64,000 nucleotides of DNA from Paracoccus sp. JM45 (lineage in GTDB: Bacteria > Pseudomonadota > Alphaproteobacteria > Rhodobacterales > Rhodobacteraceae). Both the position numbers and the translations under genes were made by a program. The notes beneath the pieces were generated by a model that worked only from the letters and a program-made list of their open reading frames with translations, was not told the origin of the DNA and made no database searches. Location: assembly GCF_003590715.1 (NCBI RefSeq), contig NZ_QQVY01000007.1, positions 62,001 to 126,000 on the forward strand, written 5' to 3'. Shown here piece after piece: positions 17,365 to 26,771 of the stretch (the stretch's first letter is position 1; the number at the start of each line of letters is the position of its first letter).

Positions 17365-18806
17365 GCGGTCCTGATAGCAGGATATGCGTCCCTGAACCCT
17401 TCATAGGCCAGATCGAAGGCATCGCGTAGCTTTGCATCGGGGCTAATGCGGTCTGTTATGTCGGGCGGCGTCATCACCTCGGGGATGCTGCCTGCCCCTG
17501 AGGCGACCATCGCCAGTCTTGCAGCACCAAGGGCAGCCCCGAATTCACCCTGCGCCGGCAGATCGAGCGTGATATCAAGCGCGGTGGCGATCACCTGCAA
17601 CCAATAGCGGGATCGCGCGCCACCGCCGATGGCCATCAGGCTTTCGGGACGGGCACCGGTGCCACGCAGCGCGGTAAGGCTGTCACGCAACCCGAATGCG
17701 ACCCCTTCCAGCACGGCGCGGGTCATGTCGTCGCGATCGGTCGCAAGCGCAAGCCCCGTAAAGCTGCCACGGATTGCGGGATCATTATGGGGGGTCCGTT
17801 CACCCGACAGATAGGGCAGGAACCTGACGTTAGCAGGGGCCCTAAGATCGCCCAGATCGGCTGTCAATTCGGCTGGTGTCGCGCTCGTAATACGTGCCAG
17901 CCAGTTCAGGCTGTCGGTGGCCGACAACATGACCCCCATCTGGTACCATGTGTCCGGCACGGCATGGCAAAAGCTGTGCAAAGCGGTTTCGGGCGCGGGG
18001 CGATAACCGTCCCTTGCCATCAACAATACGCCCGAGGTTCCCAGCGATACAAAGCCTGCGCCTTCGGTCATGGCGCCGATGCCGCAAGCCGCGGCTGCGT
18101 TATCACCCGCGCCGCCGGCAACCGTCACCGGCCCGCGCAGCCCCCATTCGCGGGCCAGATCGTGACGCAGCTGGCCAGCGGGTGCACAGCCTTCGACCAG
18201 TTCCGGCATATCGTCGCGTCCAAGTCCGGTTTCGGCCAGCAGATCATCGGCCCAATCGCGAGCGCCGACGTCCAGCCAACCGGTTCCCGATGCGTCCGAA
18301 AGATCGCCGACATGTTCGCCCGTCAGCCACAGGTTCAGATAGGCAGCAGGCAGCAGCACCCGTGCGACTTTGGCACGCAGATCGGGTTCATGTTCGGCCA
18401 TCCAGTCCAGCTTCGGGGCGGTGAAGCCGGGAAAAACGATATTGCCTGTCTTGGCGCGAAACTGCGGCTGTGCATCCAGTCTTGCCGCTTGTGCGTGACT
18501 GCGGGTGTCATTCCACAAGATGCAGGGACGGATGACATTGTTATCGGCGTCCAGCGCCGTCGCACCATGCATATGACCGGCAACTGCGATACCGCGCAGA
18601 TCGGCAAATTCAGGGTGGTTTGCACGCAATTCATCGACCGCACCGCGAAACGCGGTGATCCAGTCGGCGGGGTCCTGTTCGGACCAACCGGCATGGGGGT
18701 TGCGCGCGGAATAGTGACGCTCGGTCGAGGCCAGGGGCTGTCCGTCCTGATTGACCAATAGCGCGCGCAGACCGGATGTTCCCAGATCGATGCCAAGATA
18801 GCTCAT
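17355..18806 (-). CDS. xylB: Xylulokinase
   Basis: 483 residues from the ATG at 18806, matching typical xylulokinase length; the 26 upstream in-frame residues lack family similarity. FGGY-kinase features: phosphate-1 loop YLGIDLGTSGLRALLV at the N-terminus, HGATALD, the ILWNDTRSHAQA substrate segment, GGAGDNAAAACGIG and IGGGARSRYWLQVIA for ATP binding. It phosphorylates D-xylulose for the pentose phosphate pathway. No isomerase or pentose transporter is adjacent, so a related ketopentose or polyol is possible. The next operon, divergent, is a TTT transporter. Confidence 0.88.
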   Translation of the reverse strand: MSYLGIDLGTSGLRALLVNQDGQPLASTERHYSARNPHAGWSEQDPADWITAFRGAVDELRANHPEFADLRGIAVAGHMHGATALDADNNVIRPCILWNDTRSHAQAARLDAQPQFRAKTGNIVFPGFTAPKLDWMAEHEPDLRAKVARVLLPAAYLNLWLTGEHVGDLSDASGTGWLDVGARDWADDLLAETGLGRDDMPELVEGCAPAGQLRHDLAREWGLRGPVTVAGGAGDNAAAACGIGAMTEGAGFVSLGTSGVLLMARDGYRPAPETALHSFCHAVPDTWYQMGVMLSATDSLNWLARITSATPAELTADLGDLRAPANVRFLPYLSGERTPHNDPAIRGSFTGLALATDRDDMTRAVLEGVAFGLRDSLTALRGTGARPESLMAIGGGARSRYWLQVIATALDITLDLPAQGEFGAALGAARLAMVASGAGSIPEVMTPPDITDRISPDAKLRDAFDLAYEGFRDAYPAIRTAQR

Positions 18807-18987
18807 GTCGTTATTCCCCCGACTGACTGCGTGCTGTTTGTGACGCAGCGATGCGGGCGCGTCAAACTGTGAACGTCCGGTCATCTCAGGTTATTGTTCG
18901 CATTGGGCAAAATATCACGGTGGCATTGACCTTGGCCGCCGAAAAGCCCAACAAGCAGCATCATTTTACCTTGGGAGGGGCATTTCC

Positions 18988-19974
18988 ATGATCCGACGCA
19001 ATCTTCGTCCGCATTTGATGGCAACCAGTCTGGTCGCGGGCGTGCTGATGTCAACCGCCGCCATGGCGCAGGATTGGCCCAGCCAGCCGTTGCATGTCTT
19101 CGTTGGCTTCCCTGCCGGTTCGTCCCCCGACACCATCGCGCGACTGGTCGCCGATCCCTTGGCTGACGCGCTTGGCCAGCCGGTGGTTGTGGAAAACAAA
19201 CCGGGTGCAGGTGGCGTGATCGGCGTGCAGCAGATGCTGGCCAAAGGCGCTGACGGATATAACTTCGGGATCAATATCAACGGCCCCATGACCACCGCGC
19301 CCCGCCTGATCAAGGATCTGGGCTATGATCCGGCCACCGACATCGCGCCCATTGGCCTGATCGCGACCAGTCCGCTGGTTCTGGCTGTTTCATCGGAATT
19401 CGAAGCCGCGACAGCAGATGAATTCATCGCCGCCGCCCGCGACGAGCCCGAGGCGATCAGCTATGGTTCGGTCGGGGCAGGGTCGGGGGCACATCTGACC
19501 GCCGAACTGTTTTCGGACGCCGCTGATGTCCAGCTGTTCCATATCCCTTTCCAGAGCTATGCCGAAGTGACCACCTCTATCCTTGGCGGAGAGATTGACA
19601 GCGGGTTCATGGCACCCTCGGCTGCACTGCCGCATGTACAGGCGGGCACGATGAAGATGCTGGGCATCACCTCGCTTGAGCCTTTCGCGCAGGTGCCTGA
19701 TGTGCCGGTGCTGGCCGGTCATGCTGGCCTGCCCGATGATTTCCGAGCCGAGCTGTGGAACGCCCTCTTTGCCCCTGCAGGCACGGATCCTGCTATCATT
19801 ACCCGCCTGCATACCGAGCTGGACACAATTCTGAACACCCCCGAGGTGCAGGAAAAGATGCTTGCCATGGGTTGGCAGGTCCAACCGGGCACGCCAAGTG
19901 ATCTGGCCGATCGCATCACGCAGGACACCGCCATGTGGGGCGGCGTCATCGACGCGATTGATCAGGGCAACTGA
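18988..19974 (+). CDS. tctC: Tripartite tricarboxylate transporter substrate-binding protein (TctC/Bug)
   Basis: 328-residue periplasmic binding protein with signal peptide ending STAAMAQD. Bug-family features: WPSQPLHVFVGFPAGSSPDTIARLVA and VVVENKPGAGGVIGVQQM near the N-terminus, then YGSVGAGSGAHLTAEL. A GGAGGGG ribosome-binding site lies just upstream. It heads a tctC-tctB-tctA operon. Bug proteins bind diverse carboxylates; the ligand cannot be read from sequence. Confidence 0.93.
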   Translation: MIRRNLRPHLMATSLVAGVLMSTAAMAQDWPSQPLHVFVGFPAGSSPDTIARLVADPLADALGQPVVVENKPGAGGVIGVQQMLAKGADGYNFGININGPMTTAPRLIKDLGYDPATDIAPIGLIATSPLVLAVSSEFEAATADEFIAAARDEPEAISYGSVGAGSGAHLTAELFSDAADVQLFHIPFQSYAEVTTSILGGEIDSGFMAPSAALPHVQAGTMKMLGITSLEPFAQVPDVPVLAGHAGLPDDFRAELWNALFAPAGTDPAIITRLHTELDTILNTPEVQEKMLAMGWQVQPGTPSDLADRITQDTAMWGGVIDAIDQGN

Positions 19975-20006
19975 TCCTTTCCAAAGCATAACGGCAAGGG
20001 CGACCC

Positions 20007-20453
20007 ATGCAGCGCGACTATTACGATTTGATATGGGGCGGTATTCTGGCCCTGCTGGGCCTTGGCGTGGCGGCTTATGCTGTCGCGCATTACGACTTTG
20101 GCAGCCTGCGCCGGATGGGGCCGGGGTTTTTCCCCGTGCTGCTGGGGATCGGGCTTGCCGGACTGGGAACCATCATTGCCGTCCCCGCTTTCGGTCGCAC
20201 GACCGAGGCGCGAGCCTTCGCGTGGCCCGAGACTATCGGCGTCATCGGATCGTTGCTGTTGTTCGGTCTGTTGCTGAACCGGCTTGGCCTGATGGGGTCC
20301 ACCGCAATCACCGTGCTGGTGGCCAGTTCGGTGGCACCGCGCAAAGGCATCTTGTGGCGTCTGGTTCTGACGGTCGTTGTCACCGCACTGGTCTGGGTGC
20401 TGTTTGTTCTAGGACTGGATATGTCCATTCCAGTCTGGCCGCAGGGGTATTGA
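20007..20453 (+). CDS. tctB: Tripartite tricarboxylate transporter small membrane subunit TctB
   Basis: 148 residues with four predicted membrane helices and the family's LRRMGPGFFPVLLG motif after the first helix. It is the small, poorly conserved subunit that pairs with TctA. It starts 32 bp after tctC and ends just before tctA. Confidence 0.88.
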   Translation: MQRDYYDLIWGGILALLGLGVAAYAVAHYDFGSLRRMGPGFFPVLLGIGLAGLGTIIAVPAFGRTTEARAFAWPETIGVIGSLLLFGLLLNRLGLMGSTAITVLVASSVAPRKGILWRLVLTVVVTALVWVLFVLGLDMSIPVWPQGY

Positions 20454-20454
20454 G

Positions 20455-21936
20455 ATGACGACGCTTGAAGGTCTTGCACAGGGACTGAATGTCGCCCTTG
20501 ACCCCTCGGTCCTGATCTACAGCCTGTTTGGCGCGCTTTTGGGGACGCTGGTCGGCGTGTTGCCGGGGATCGGTGCCATGGCGGCCATTACGCTGTTGCT
20601 GCCGATCACCTATTACATCTCCTCCCAAGCGGCGTTGGTGATGCTGGCGGCGGTCTATTACGGGGCGCAATATGGCGGGGCCGTCGCCTCGATCCTGCTG
20701 CGATTGCCCGGCACGCCGCAATCGGCAGTCACGACCCTGGACGGCTATCCCATGGCGCAGCAAGGGCGCGCAGGGGTGGCGCTGTTTACCGCAATGATAT
20801 CGTCATTCGCGGGGTCGATGCTGGGGATCGTCATCCTTGTGATGCTGGCAGGGTGGTTGTCGGACTTGGCGACCAGCTTTGGTGCAGCCGAATATACGGC
20901 GATGATGGTCATGGGGCTGGTGGCCGCATCGACCGTTGGCACGGGGCGTCCGGCCAAGGCGCTGGCGATGGTGGTTCTGGGCGTCATTCTGGGCTGCGTC
21001 GGGACGGATGTGAATTCCGGCGTCCAACGCTTTACGTTCGGGCAGGTGCAACTGCTGGATGGCATCAACCTTGTTGCATTGGCCATGGGTCTGTTCGGTC
21101 TGGCCGAGGTGATCGGCAACATCCGCAAGGCCGAACGCCACGGCCCACCGGCCAAGGTATCGCTGCGGCAGTTGATCCCGACCCGCGACGATGTCCGCCA
21201 CCTGTTCGCCCCGATCACCCGCGGCACCTTGCTAGGCAGTTTTTTCGGCGCGCTGCCTGGGACGGGATCGACGATATCATCCTTTCTGAGCTATGCTTTG
21301 GAACGCAAAGTCTCGCGCAATCCGGAACGGTTCGGCCATGGCGCAATCGAGGGAATTGCAGGGCCGGAATCTGCAAATAACTCGGCATCTATTACGGCTT
21401 TTGTGCCGACACTGACTTTGGGAATTCCGGGTGATCCGATCATGGCGCTAATGCTGGGTGCATTGGTCATCCATGGCATCCAGCCCGGCCCGATGATGTT
21501 GCAGGACCATCCCAATATGTTCTGGGGTCTGGTGGTCAGCTTCGGGATCGGCAACCTATTTTTGCTGATCCTGAACCTGCCGTTGATCGGCATATGGGTT
21601 TCGATGCTGCGTATCCCGTTCCGCTGGCTTTATCCGGCGATTATCGTTTTTGTCTGTCTGGGCGTCTATTCGGTGCGCGGCGCGACATTCGATATTGTCA
21701 TGGTCGCGGGGATCGGTGCCATCGGCTATGCCTTGGCTGTCGCAGCCTTTAGTCCGGCGCTATTGTTGCTGGGCTTCGTTCTTGGTCCGCTGATCGAAAC
21801 GAATATGCGTCGTGCCCTGCTGATATCGCGTGGCGATGCGATGATCTTTATCGAACGCCCCATCGCCTGCGGTTTCGTGATTGCCACTGTACTGTTGCTT
21901 GCCGTGCCGCTGGTCAAACGGATCAGGACCCGCTAG
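20455..21936 (+). CDS. tctA: Tripartite tricarboxylate transporter large permease TctA
   Basis: 493-residue permease with about 11-12 membrane helices. TctA hallmarks: LGTLVGVLPGIGAMAAITLLLP near the start, YYGAQYGGAVASILLRLPGTP, LGSFFGALPGTGSTISSF, and GPESANNSASITAFVPTLTLGIPGDPIMALMLGAL. It completes the first TTT operon; the 3' end overlaps the convergent antiporter gene by 14 bp. Confidence 0.95.
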   Translation: MTTLEGLAQGLNVALDPSVLIYSLFGALLGTLVGVLPGIGAMAAITLLLPITYYISSQAALVMLAAVYYGAQYGGAVASILLRLPGTPQSAVTTLDGYPMAQQGRAGVALFTAMISSFAGSMLGIVILVMLAGWLSDLATSFGAAEYTAMMVMGLVAASTVGTGRPAKALAMVVLGVILGCVGTDVNSGVQRFTFGQVQLLDGINLVALAMGLFGLAEVIGNIRKAERHGPPAKVSLRQLIPTRDDVRHLFAPITRGTLLGSFFGALPGTGSTISSFLSYALERKVSRNPERFGHGAIEGIAGPESANNSASITAFVPTLTLGIPGDPIMALMLGALVIHGIQPGPMMLQDHPNMFWGLVVSFGIGNLFLLILNLPLIGIWVSMLRIPFRWLYPAIIVFVCLGVYSVRGATFDIVMVAGIGAIGYALAVAAFSPALLLLGFVLGPLIETNMRRALLISRGDAMIFIERPIACGFVIATVLLLAVPLVKRIRTR

Positions 21937-23779
21937 CGGGTTCCTGATCGGCAACGGTTCCGCCCCTTGTCCGCAACTGTTCGCTTTGTTCATCCATCAA
22001 TTCGCGGGCACGTTTCAGATAGGCCGCGTTCTGATGCGGCGGAATGGCCGGATCATGCAGATCGGCCAGTTCGCGTAATGTCCGGCGGTTATGGACCTCA
22101 AACTCTTGTGTCAGACGTTCGGCCTGATCGGCTGGAACGCCAAGCGCCTCGTATACGGAACGCCCTGCGCGGACGGCGCTGTCGAATGTCTCGCGGATGA
22201 CATCCCGACATCCTGCTGACCACAGTTCATAGACATGGTTCTGGTCACGGGCGCGGGCGGTGATATGCACATGCGGATAGTTTTGCGTGACATAGCGCAC
22301 CAGTTCGGTCGCCTGATGGCGATTGTCGATGGCGATCACCAGAACGGTGGCGGTTTCCAGCCCTGCGGCCTTCAACAGGTCCGGGCGCGTGGCATCGCCA
22401 TAAAACGCACGGACACCGAAAGCACGCAAAACCTCCAGCTGGGCCGAGGAATGGTCCAGCACGGTCGTTTCATGCCCCTGGCTTAACAGCATGCGGTTGA
22501 TTATGCCGCCAAAGCGGCCATGACCGGCGATGATGATACGGCTTGGAGCGGTGATCGTGTCCGCCTTGGCAGGTTCGGCAAAGCGGTATCGCGGCAGGAT
22601 CATCCGGTCATACAGGATGAACAGCAGCGGCGTCAGCATCATCGACAGCGTCACGACCAAAGTCAGTCGCGGGGCGATACTGTCAGGCAAAACCGAGGTT
22701 GCCGTCGCAAAAGAAATCAGTACAAATCCGAATTCACCAGCTTGGGCCAATGCAATGCCGAACAGCCAGCCCTGTTCGTCGCCAATCCCGAATGTCCGCG
22801 CTAAAGACAGTAGCACCGCCGCCTTGATGGCCATTACGCCAAAGGCAAGTCCGATGATTACCAGCGGTTCGGAGGCCAGCAAATTGAAGTCGATCGCCGC
22901 ACCGACGGTCATGAAAAACAACCCCAGCAGCAGGCCGCGGAAAGGATCGATATCGCTTTCCAGTTCATGCTTGTATTCGCTGTTGGCTAGCACCACCCCC
23001 GCAAGGAAGGTGCCAAGGGCAGCCGACAAGCCGACCAATGTCATCAAAAGTGCGGTGCCGATCACGAAGGTCAGGGCTGCGGCGATGAAAATCTCGCGCA
23101 GGTTGGCTTGGGCGATAAAGCGGAAGGCGGGGCGTGTCAGATAGGTCCCACCTGCGATCACCAACCCGATGGCCAGCAAGGTGACCAACCCCGTCTGCCA
23201 CCCCTCAAGCCCTTGAACCAGTGATAATGACGCGTCGTGGCTGCCGGATGCAGTATCGCTGGTGCCGGACATGGCCAGCAAAGGCAGGAATGCCAGCATC
23301 GGAATGACGGCGATGTCCTGAAACAGCAGTACGGAAAAGCCGGCCTGCCCGCCGTCGCTTTTCATCAGCCCCTTTTCACTTAGCGTCTGAAGGACAATCG
23401 CGGTCGAGGAAAGCGCGAAGATCAGGCCGATTGCCAATGACATTTGCCAACTTAAGCCGAATGCAATGCCGCCGCCCGCAATCAATGCCGCACTGAGGGT
23501 GACCTGCAAGCCGCCCAACCCCAGAAGCTGCATCCGCGTATCCCACAACAGTTTGGGTTCAAGCTCCAATCCGACAAGGAACAGCATCATTACCACACCG
23601 AATTCGGCGAAATGCTGGATGGACAGAACATCGACATGCAGCAATGTCAGGATAGGGCTTAGGACGATCCCCGCGATCAGATATCCCAACACCGATCCCA
23701 GACCCAGACGCGATGCAATGGGGACAGCAATGACCCCCGCGATCAGAAACAGGAATACCAGAAGCAGGACGTCCGTCAT
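21923..23779 (-). CDS. CPA2-family (Kef-type) monovalent cation:proton antiporter
   Basis: 618 residues. The N-terminal 380 or so residues form a 12-helix Na+/H+ exchanger-type domain (GLGSVLGYLIAGIVLSP, LELEPKLLWDTR, ALSSTAIVLQTL). A cytosolic TrkA-N Rossmann domain follows from about residue 410 (RIIIAGHGRFGGIINRMLLSQGHETTVLD). That is the KefB/KefC architecture of potassium efflux and electrophile protection, but no KefF/KefG ancillary gene is beside it. It stands alone between two operons, so I give no gene symbol. Confidence 0.9.
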   Translation of the reverse strand: MTDVLLLVFLFLIAGVIAVPIASRLGLGSVLGYLIAGIVLSPILTLLHVDVLSIQHFAEFGVVMMLFLVGLELEPKLLWDTRMQLLGLGGLQVTLSAALIAGGGIAFGLSWQMSLAIGLIFALSSTAIVLQTLSEKGLMKSDGGQAGFSVLLFQDIAVIPMLAFLPLLAMSGTSDTASGSHDASLSLVQGLEGWQTGLVTLLAIGLVIAGGTYLTRPAFRFIAQANLREIFIAAALTFVIGTALLMTLVGLSAALGTFLAGVVLANSEYKHELESDIDPFRGLLLGLFFMTVGAAIDFNLLASEPLVIIGLAFGVMAIKAAVLLSLARTFGIGDEQGWLFGIALAQAGEFGFVLISFATATSVLPDSIAPRLTLVVTLSMMLTPLLFILYDRMILPRYRFAEPAKADTITAPSRIIIAGHGRFGGIINRMLLSQGHETTVLDHSSAQLEVLRAFGVRAFYGDATRPDLLKAAGLETATVLVIAIDNRHQATELVRYVTQNYPHVHITARARDQNHVYELWSAGCRDVIRETFDSAVRAGRSVYEALGVPADQAERLTQEFEVHNRRTLRELADLHDPAIPPHQNAAYLKRARELMDEQSEQLRTRGGTVADQEPASGS

Positions 23780-23849
23780 GGGCTAGGCTTTCACATCGAA
23801 TGGCAAGGGTTTCCTGACCATCGCAATTTTTATCGCCCATTGCCACGGT

Positions 23850-24899
23850 CTAACGTCGGCGCGCCATCATCCAGATGAAGAACAGTCCGCCGCACAGGCC
23901 GGTAATGACGCCCATCGGCACATCCTCGGGGGCCATGACGATGCGGGCAAGGGCATCGGCACAGATCAGGAAGACTGCGCCGCTCCACCCGGATGCGGGC
24001 AGCACACGGAGGTTGTCACCGCCGACGACCAGCCGGACCAGATGCGGCATGATCAGCCCGACAAAACCGATCAGCCCTGAAAACGCGACCATCACGCCTG
24101 TGATCAAGGCGGCGACCACAAAAACGGTCAGGCGGAAGCGGCCGACCTCTATCCCCAGACTGGCGGCGGTTTCGTCGCCAAGGCTCATGGCGTTCAGGCG
24201 ACCGGCTTGCGCCCACAGCCACAGGCCGCAGGGTAGAAGAACGGCCAGAGGCCACAACAGATGTGACCATTGCGCCAATCCCAAGCCGCCCAACATCCAG
24301 AAGACCACGGTATGCGTGGCTTTGGGATCGCCCAGAAAAATAAGAATATTGGCACAGGCCATGATGATAAAGCTGACTGCAACACCGGTCAGGACCAACC
24401 GGTCCGCGCTGGTGGCCCCCGAAATGCGGGCGACCCCCAAAACCAGAAGCGTTGCAATCAGCGCTCCACTAAAGGCCATAAGGGGAACCGTCATTGCCCC
24501 GATAAACATTCCAGTATGCAACAGGGCTGCAATGGCGCCAAATGCTCCGCCTGACGAGATGCCCAGCAGATGCGGATCGGCCAATGGATTGCGCGTCACC
24601 GATTGCAGGGCCGCGCCGACCATACCCAAGCCCGCACCCACCAGCCCTGCAAGGATGACGCGCGGCAAGCGGATCTGCCAGATGATATTGGCCATGCCGG
24701 TACTGACATCGGGCGCGTTTATGCCCGGTAACATCCGGTCCAATATGACAGCCCAAACTGTCGAAAGGGGCAGCGGAACCGCCCCGACCGACACTGCAAA
24801 ACAGACCGCCAACAACAATAACGCCGCCAGAATGGCCCCAAGACCAAAGCGCAGGCCGATCCATTGGGCGCGGATGATGGTGGCGGTGCTGTCGGTCAT
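23850..24899 (-). CDS. FecCD/BtuC-family ABC transporter permease
   Basis: 349 residues with about ten membrane helices. FecCD/BtuC signatures: IRLPRVILAGLVGAGLGMVGAALQSVTRNPLADPHLLGISSGGAFGA, GLIGFVGLIMPHLVRLVVG and ADALARIVMAPEDVPMGVITGLCGGLFFIWMM. It is last in a cobalamin-riboswitch-controlled operon, 3 bp after the binding-protein gene, so vitamin B12 or another corrinoid is the likely cargo although the fold is shared with iron-siderophore importers. Confidence 0.92.
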   Translation of the reverse strand: MTDSTATIIRAQWIGLRFGLGAILAALLLLAVCFAVSVGAVPLPLSTVWAVILDRMLPGINAPDVSTGMANIIWQIRLPRVILAGLVGAGLGMVGAALQSVTRNPLADPHLLGISSGGAFGAIAALLHTGMFIGAMTVPLMAFSGALIATLLVLGVARISGATSADRLVLTGVAVSFIIMACANILIFLGDPKATHTVVFWMLGGLGLAQWSHLLWPLAVLLPCGLWLWAQAGRLNAMSLGDETAASLGIEVGRFRLTVFVVAALITGVMVAFSGLIGFVGLIMPHLVRLVVGGDNLRVLPASGWSGAVFLICADALARIVMAPEDVPMGVITGLCGGLFFIWMMARRR

Positions 24900-24902
24900 G
24901 TC

Positions 24903-25835
24903 CTAGTTGTCCCGAAACGCTGCGACCAGCTTTTCGACCGCGTTGATATTGCGGGGGCCGGGTGTCGCCTCGACATATTCCAACACGACGAAGCGATCGT
25001 TACGCACCGCGTCAATGCTGGAAAACGCCGGATTCGTTTTCATGAAATCGATCTTTTGCTGTGCTGTGACATCACCGTAATTGACGATGACAATCACTTG
25101 CGGATTGCGGTCGATGACCGGTTCCCAGCTGATTTCGGCCCAGTTCTTTTCAAGATCGTCCATGATGTTGCGACCACCTGCAGCCTCGATCAGGGCGGTG
25201 GGCATGGCACTGGCACCGGCGGTAAAGGGGGCTTCCTCGCCGCTGTCATAGACGAAAACCCGAAGTGGCGCATTATGGTCGATATCACGGGTCAAATCAT
25301 CCAGACGGGTTTTCCAGTCTGCCACCAGCGCCGTGGCGCGATCTTCGACATCGAAGATGCGGCCCAGATTCAGGATGTCGGTATACATATCATCCATGCT
25401 TGATCGCGGGCGTGGACCCAGATGGACGCAGCTTTCGGTCAGCTCGTAGACCTGAATGCCGAAGGGGGCCAAGGTTTCGGGCGTTACCTCTCCACCGACT
25501 TTCATGCCGTAATTCCAACCGGCGAAAAAGAAGTCCGGCTCGACCGCGGCCAGAACCTCTTTGGTGGGATATTTGGCGGAAAGTTCGGGCAGTTCCGCAA
25601 TGCCGCGCCGCATGACGGGATCCAGAGTTTTCCACCCCGATATGCCGGTATAGCCGACCATCCTGTCACGCAGGCCCAATACCAGCATCATTTCGGTCAG
25701 GTTGACATCGTTCGAAATGGCACGACGGGGCGCGGCATCGAAGGTCACCTGCCGGTTGCAGCTTTGCACCGTGACGGGATAAGCGGATGCCGCACCGGCG
25801 GACAGCAGGAATGCAGCTATGGCAAGACGGATCAT
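24903..25835 (-). CDS. Periplasmic binding protein of corrinoid/iron-complex type (BtuF-like)
   Basis: 310 residues from the ATG at 25835, which has AAGGAC upstream and starts a clean signal peptide (MIRLAIAAFLLSAGAASA). The mature part shows the class III binding-protein pattern: RRAISNDVNLTEMMLVLGL, YPTKEVLAAVEPDFFFAG and WEPVIDRNPQVIVIV. It is encoded between ATPase and permease genes under a cobalamin riboswitch. I infer corrinoid binding; ferric-siderophore binding is the alternative. Confidence 0.88.
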   Translation of the reverse strand: MIRLAIAAFLLSAGAASAYPVTVQSCNRQVTFDAAPRRAISNDVNLTEMMLVLGLRDRMVGYTGISGWKTLDPVMRRGIAELPELSAKYPTKEVLAAVEPDFFFAGWNYGMKVGGEVTPETLAPFGIQVYELTESCVHLGPRPRSSMDDMYTDILNLGRIFDVEDRATALVADWKTRLDDLTRDIDHNAPLRVFVYDSGEEAPFTAGASAMPTALIEAAGGRNIMDDLEKNWAEISWEPVIDRNPQVIVIVNYGDVTAQQKIDFMKTNPAFSSIDAVRNDRFVVLEYVEATPGPRNINAVEKLVAAFRDN

Positions 25836-25857
25836 CGGTGGTCCTTTTCGACAGGCA

Positions 25858-26634
25858 TCACAGGTGGAAGGAAAAGCGCGGTGCATCACCGCTGCGATCA
25901 ATTTTTGCTTTGACTTGAAACGCCTGCGCCAATGTATCTTCGGTCAGGGCCAGTTCGGGTGGGCCATCAGCAACGATACGGCCTTGGCCCAGCACCAGAA
26001 TGCGTTCGGCGAAATTCGCGGCCAGTGTCAGGTCATGCAATGTGGTGATCACTGTCAGCCCCAACCCAGGCAGCAATTCCAGCAGTTCCAGTTGGTGGCG
26101 GATATCAAGGTGGTTTGTCGGTTCGTCCAGCACGATGACACGGGGCTGTTGAACAATGGCACGGGCCACCATCACCCGCTGACGTTCACCACCTGATAAA
26201 GTGTCATAGGCGCGGTCTGCCATGCCGACCAGATCCATCCGCAAGATTGCGGCTTCAATGATCTGGGCATCCCCGCCCGCGGGCGACGACAGGCCAGAAA
26301 CCCAGCCCGTCCGGTGCGGCAATCGGCCAAGGCTAATGATCTGACGGGCTGTTAGTGCAAAATCGGAGGGGTGTTCTTGCAAAACCGCCGCCAGATTGCG
26401 GGCGATCTGGTTTGCGGTGATATTCTGTAGGTCGTGCCCCATAACACGGACAGAACCCAGCCGCGGCTTGTGGTGGCGATAGATCAGCCGCAAAAGCGAG
26501 GTTTTACCAGCGCCATTCGCGCCGCAGATCGCCATAATCTGGCCTTGCGGCACGCGAAAGCTGATATCCGACAAGATATCGGGCCGACGTGCAGGCCCCC
26601 AACTGACATTCGACAATTCGACCGCATCCGGCAT
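25858..26634 (-). CDS. FecE/BtuD-family ABC transporter ATP-binding protein
   Basis: 258 residues from the ATG at 26634, which shares its A with the stop of the upstream 45-codon ORF (TGATG). Walker A GANGAGKTS, signature LSGGERQRVMVARAIVQQPRV, Walker B VIVLDEPTNHLD and switch TTLHDLTLA. It energises the importer made by the next two genes. The gene has no obvious independent ribosome-binding site, so its translation probably depends on the riboswitch-controlled small ORF in front. Confidence 0.92.
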   Translation of the reverse strand: MPDAVELSNVSWGPARRPDILSDISFRVPQGQIMAICGANGAGKTSLLRLIYRHHKPRLGSVRVMGHDLQNITANQIARNLAAVLQEHPSDFALTARQIISLGRLPHRTGWVSGLSSPAGGDAQIIEAAILRMDLVGMADRAYDTLSGGERQRVMVARAIVQQPRVIVLDEPTNHLDIRHQLELLELLPGLGLTVITTLHDLTLAANFAERILVLGQGRIVADGPPELALTEDTLAQAFQVKAKIDRSGDAPRFSFHL

Positions 26635-26771
26635 CACGCGACGTTCTTGACGTCTTGCAGCGACACCCTTGCTTGCCCCGCGATCAGGGTCTGGCGACCG
26701 GCGCTGACTACCGTAGGGTGCGATGTTGGCGGGACAAGCGTGACCGCATGTCCGGATAAAGTATAGACCAT
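26634..26771 (-). CDS. 45-residue ORF between cobalamin riboswitch and ABC ATPase gene
   Basis: MVYTLSGHAVTLVPPTSHPT... ending in SLQDVKNVA. A near-ideal AAGGAG lies seven bases before the ATG. Just upstream of that, CCGGG/CCCGG arms (26784-26801) can close a hairpin next to the ribosome-binding site. The stop overlaps the ATPase start by one base. No membrane helix, signal or known motif. It is either a small working protein or a leader coupling the riboswitch to the ATPase gene. Confidence 0.6.
   Translation of the reverse strand: MVYTLSGHAVTLVPPTSHPTVVSAGRQTLIAGQARVSLQDVKNVA

Noticed and set aside
18885-21936. Assigning the first TTT transporter to xylose or xylulose uptake because xylB is adjacent
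   Set aside because: The genes are divergent and TTT systems generally carry carboxylates; adjacency alone does not support sugar transport.
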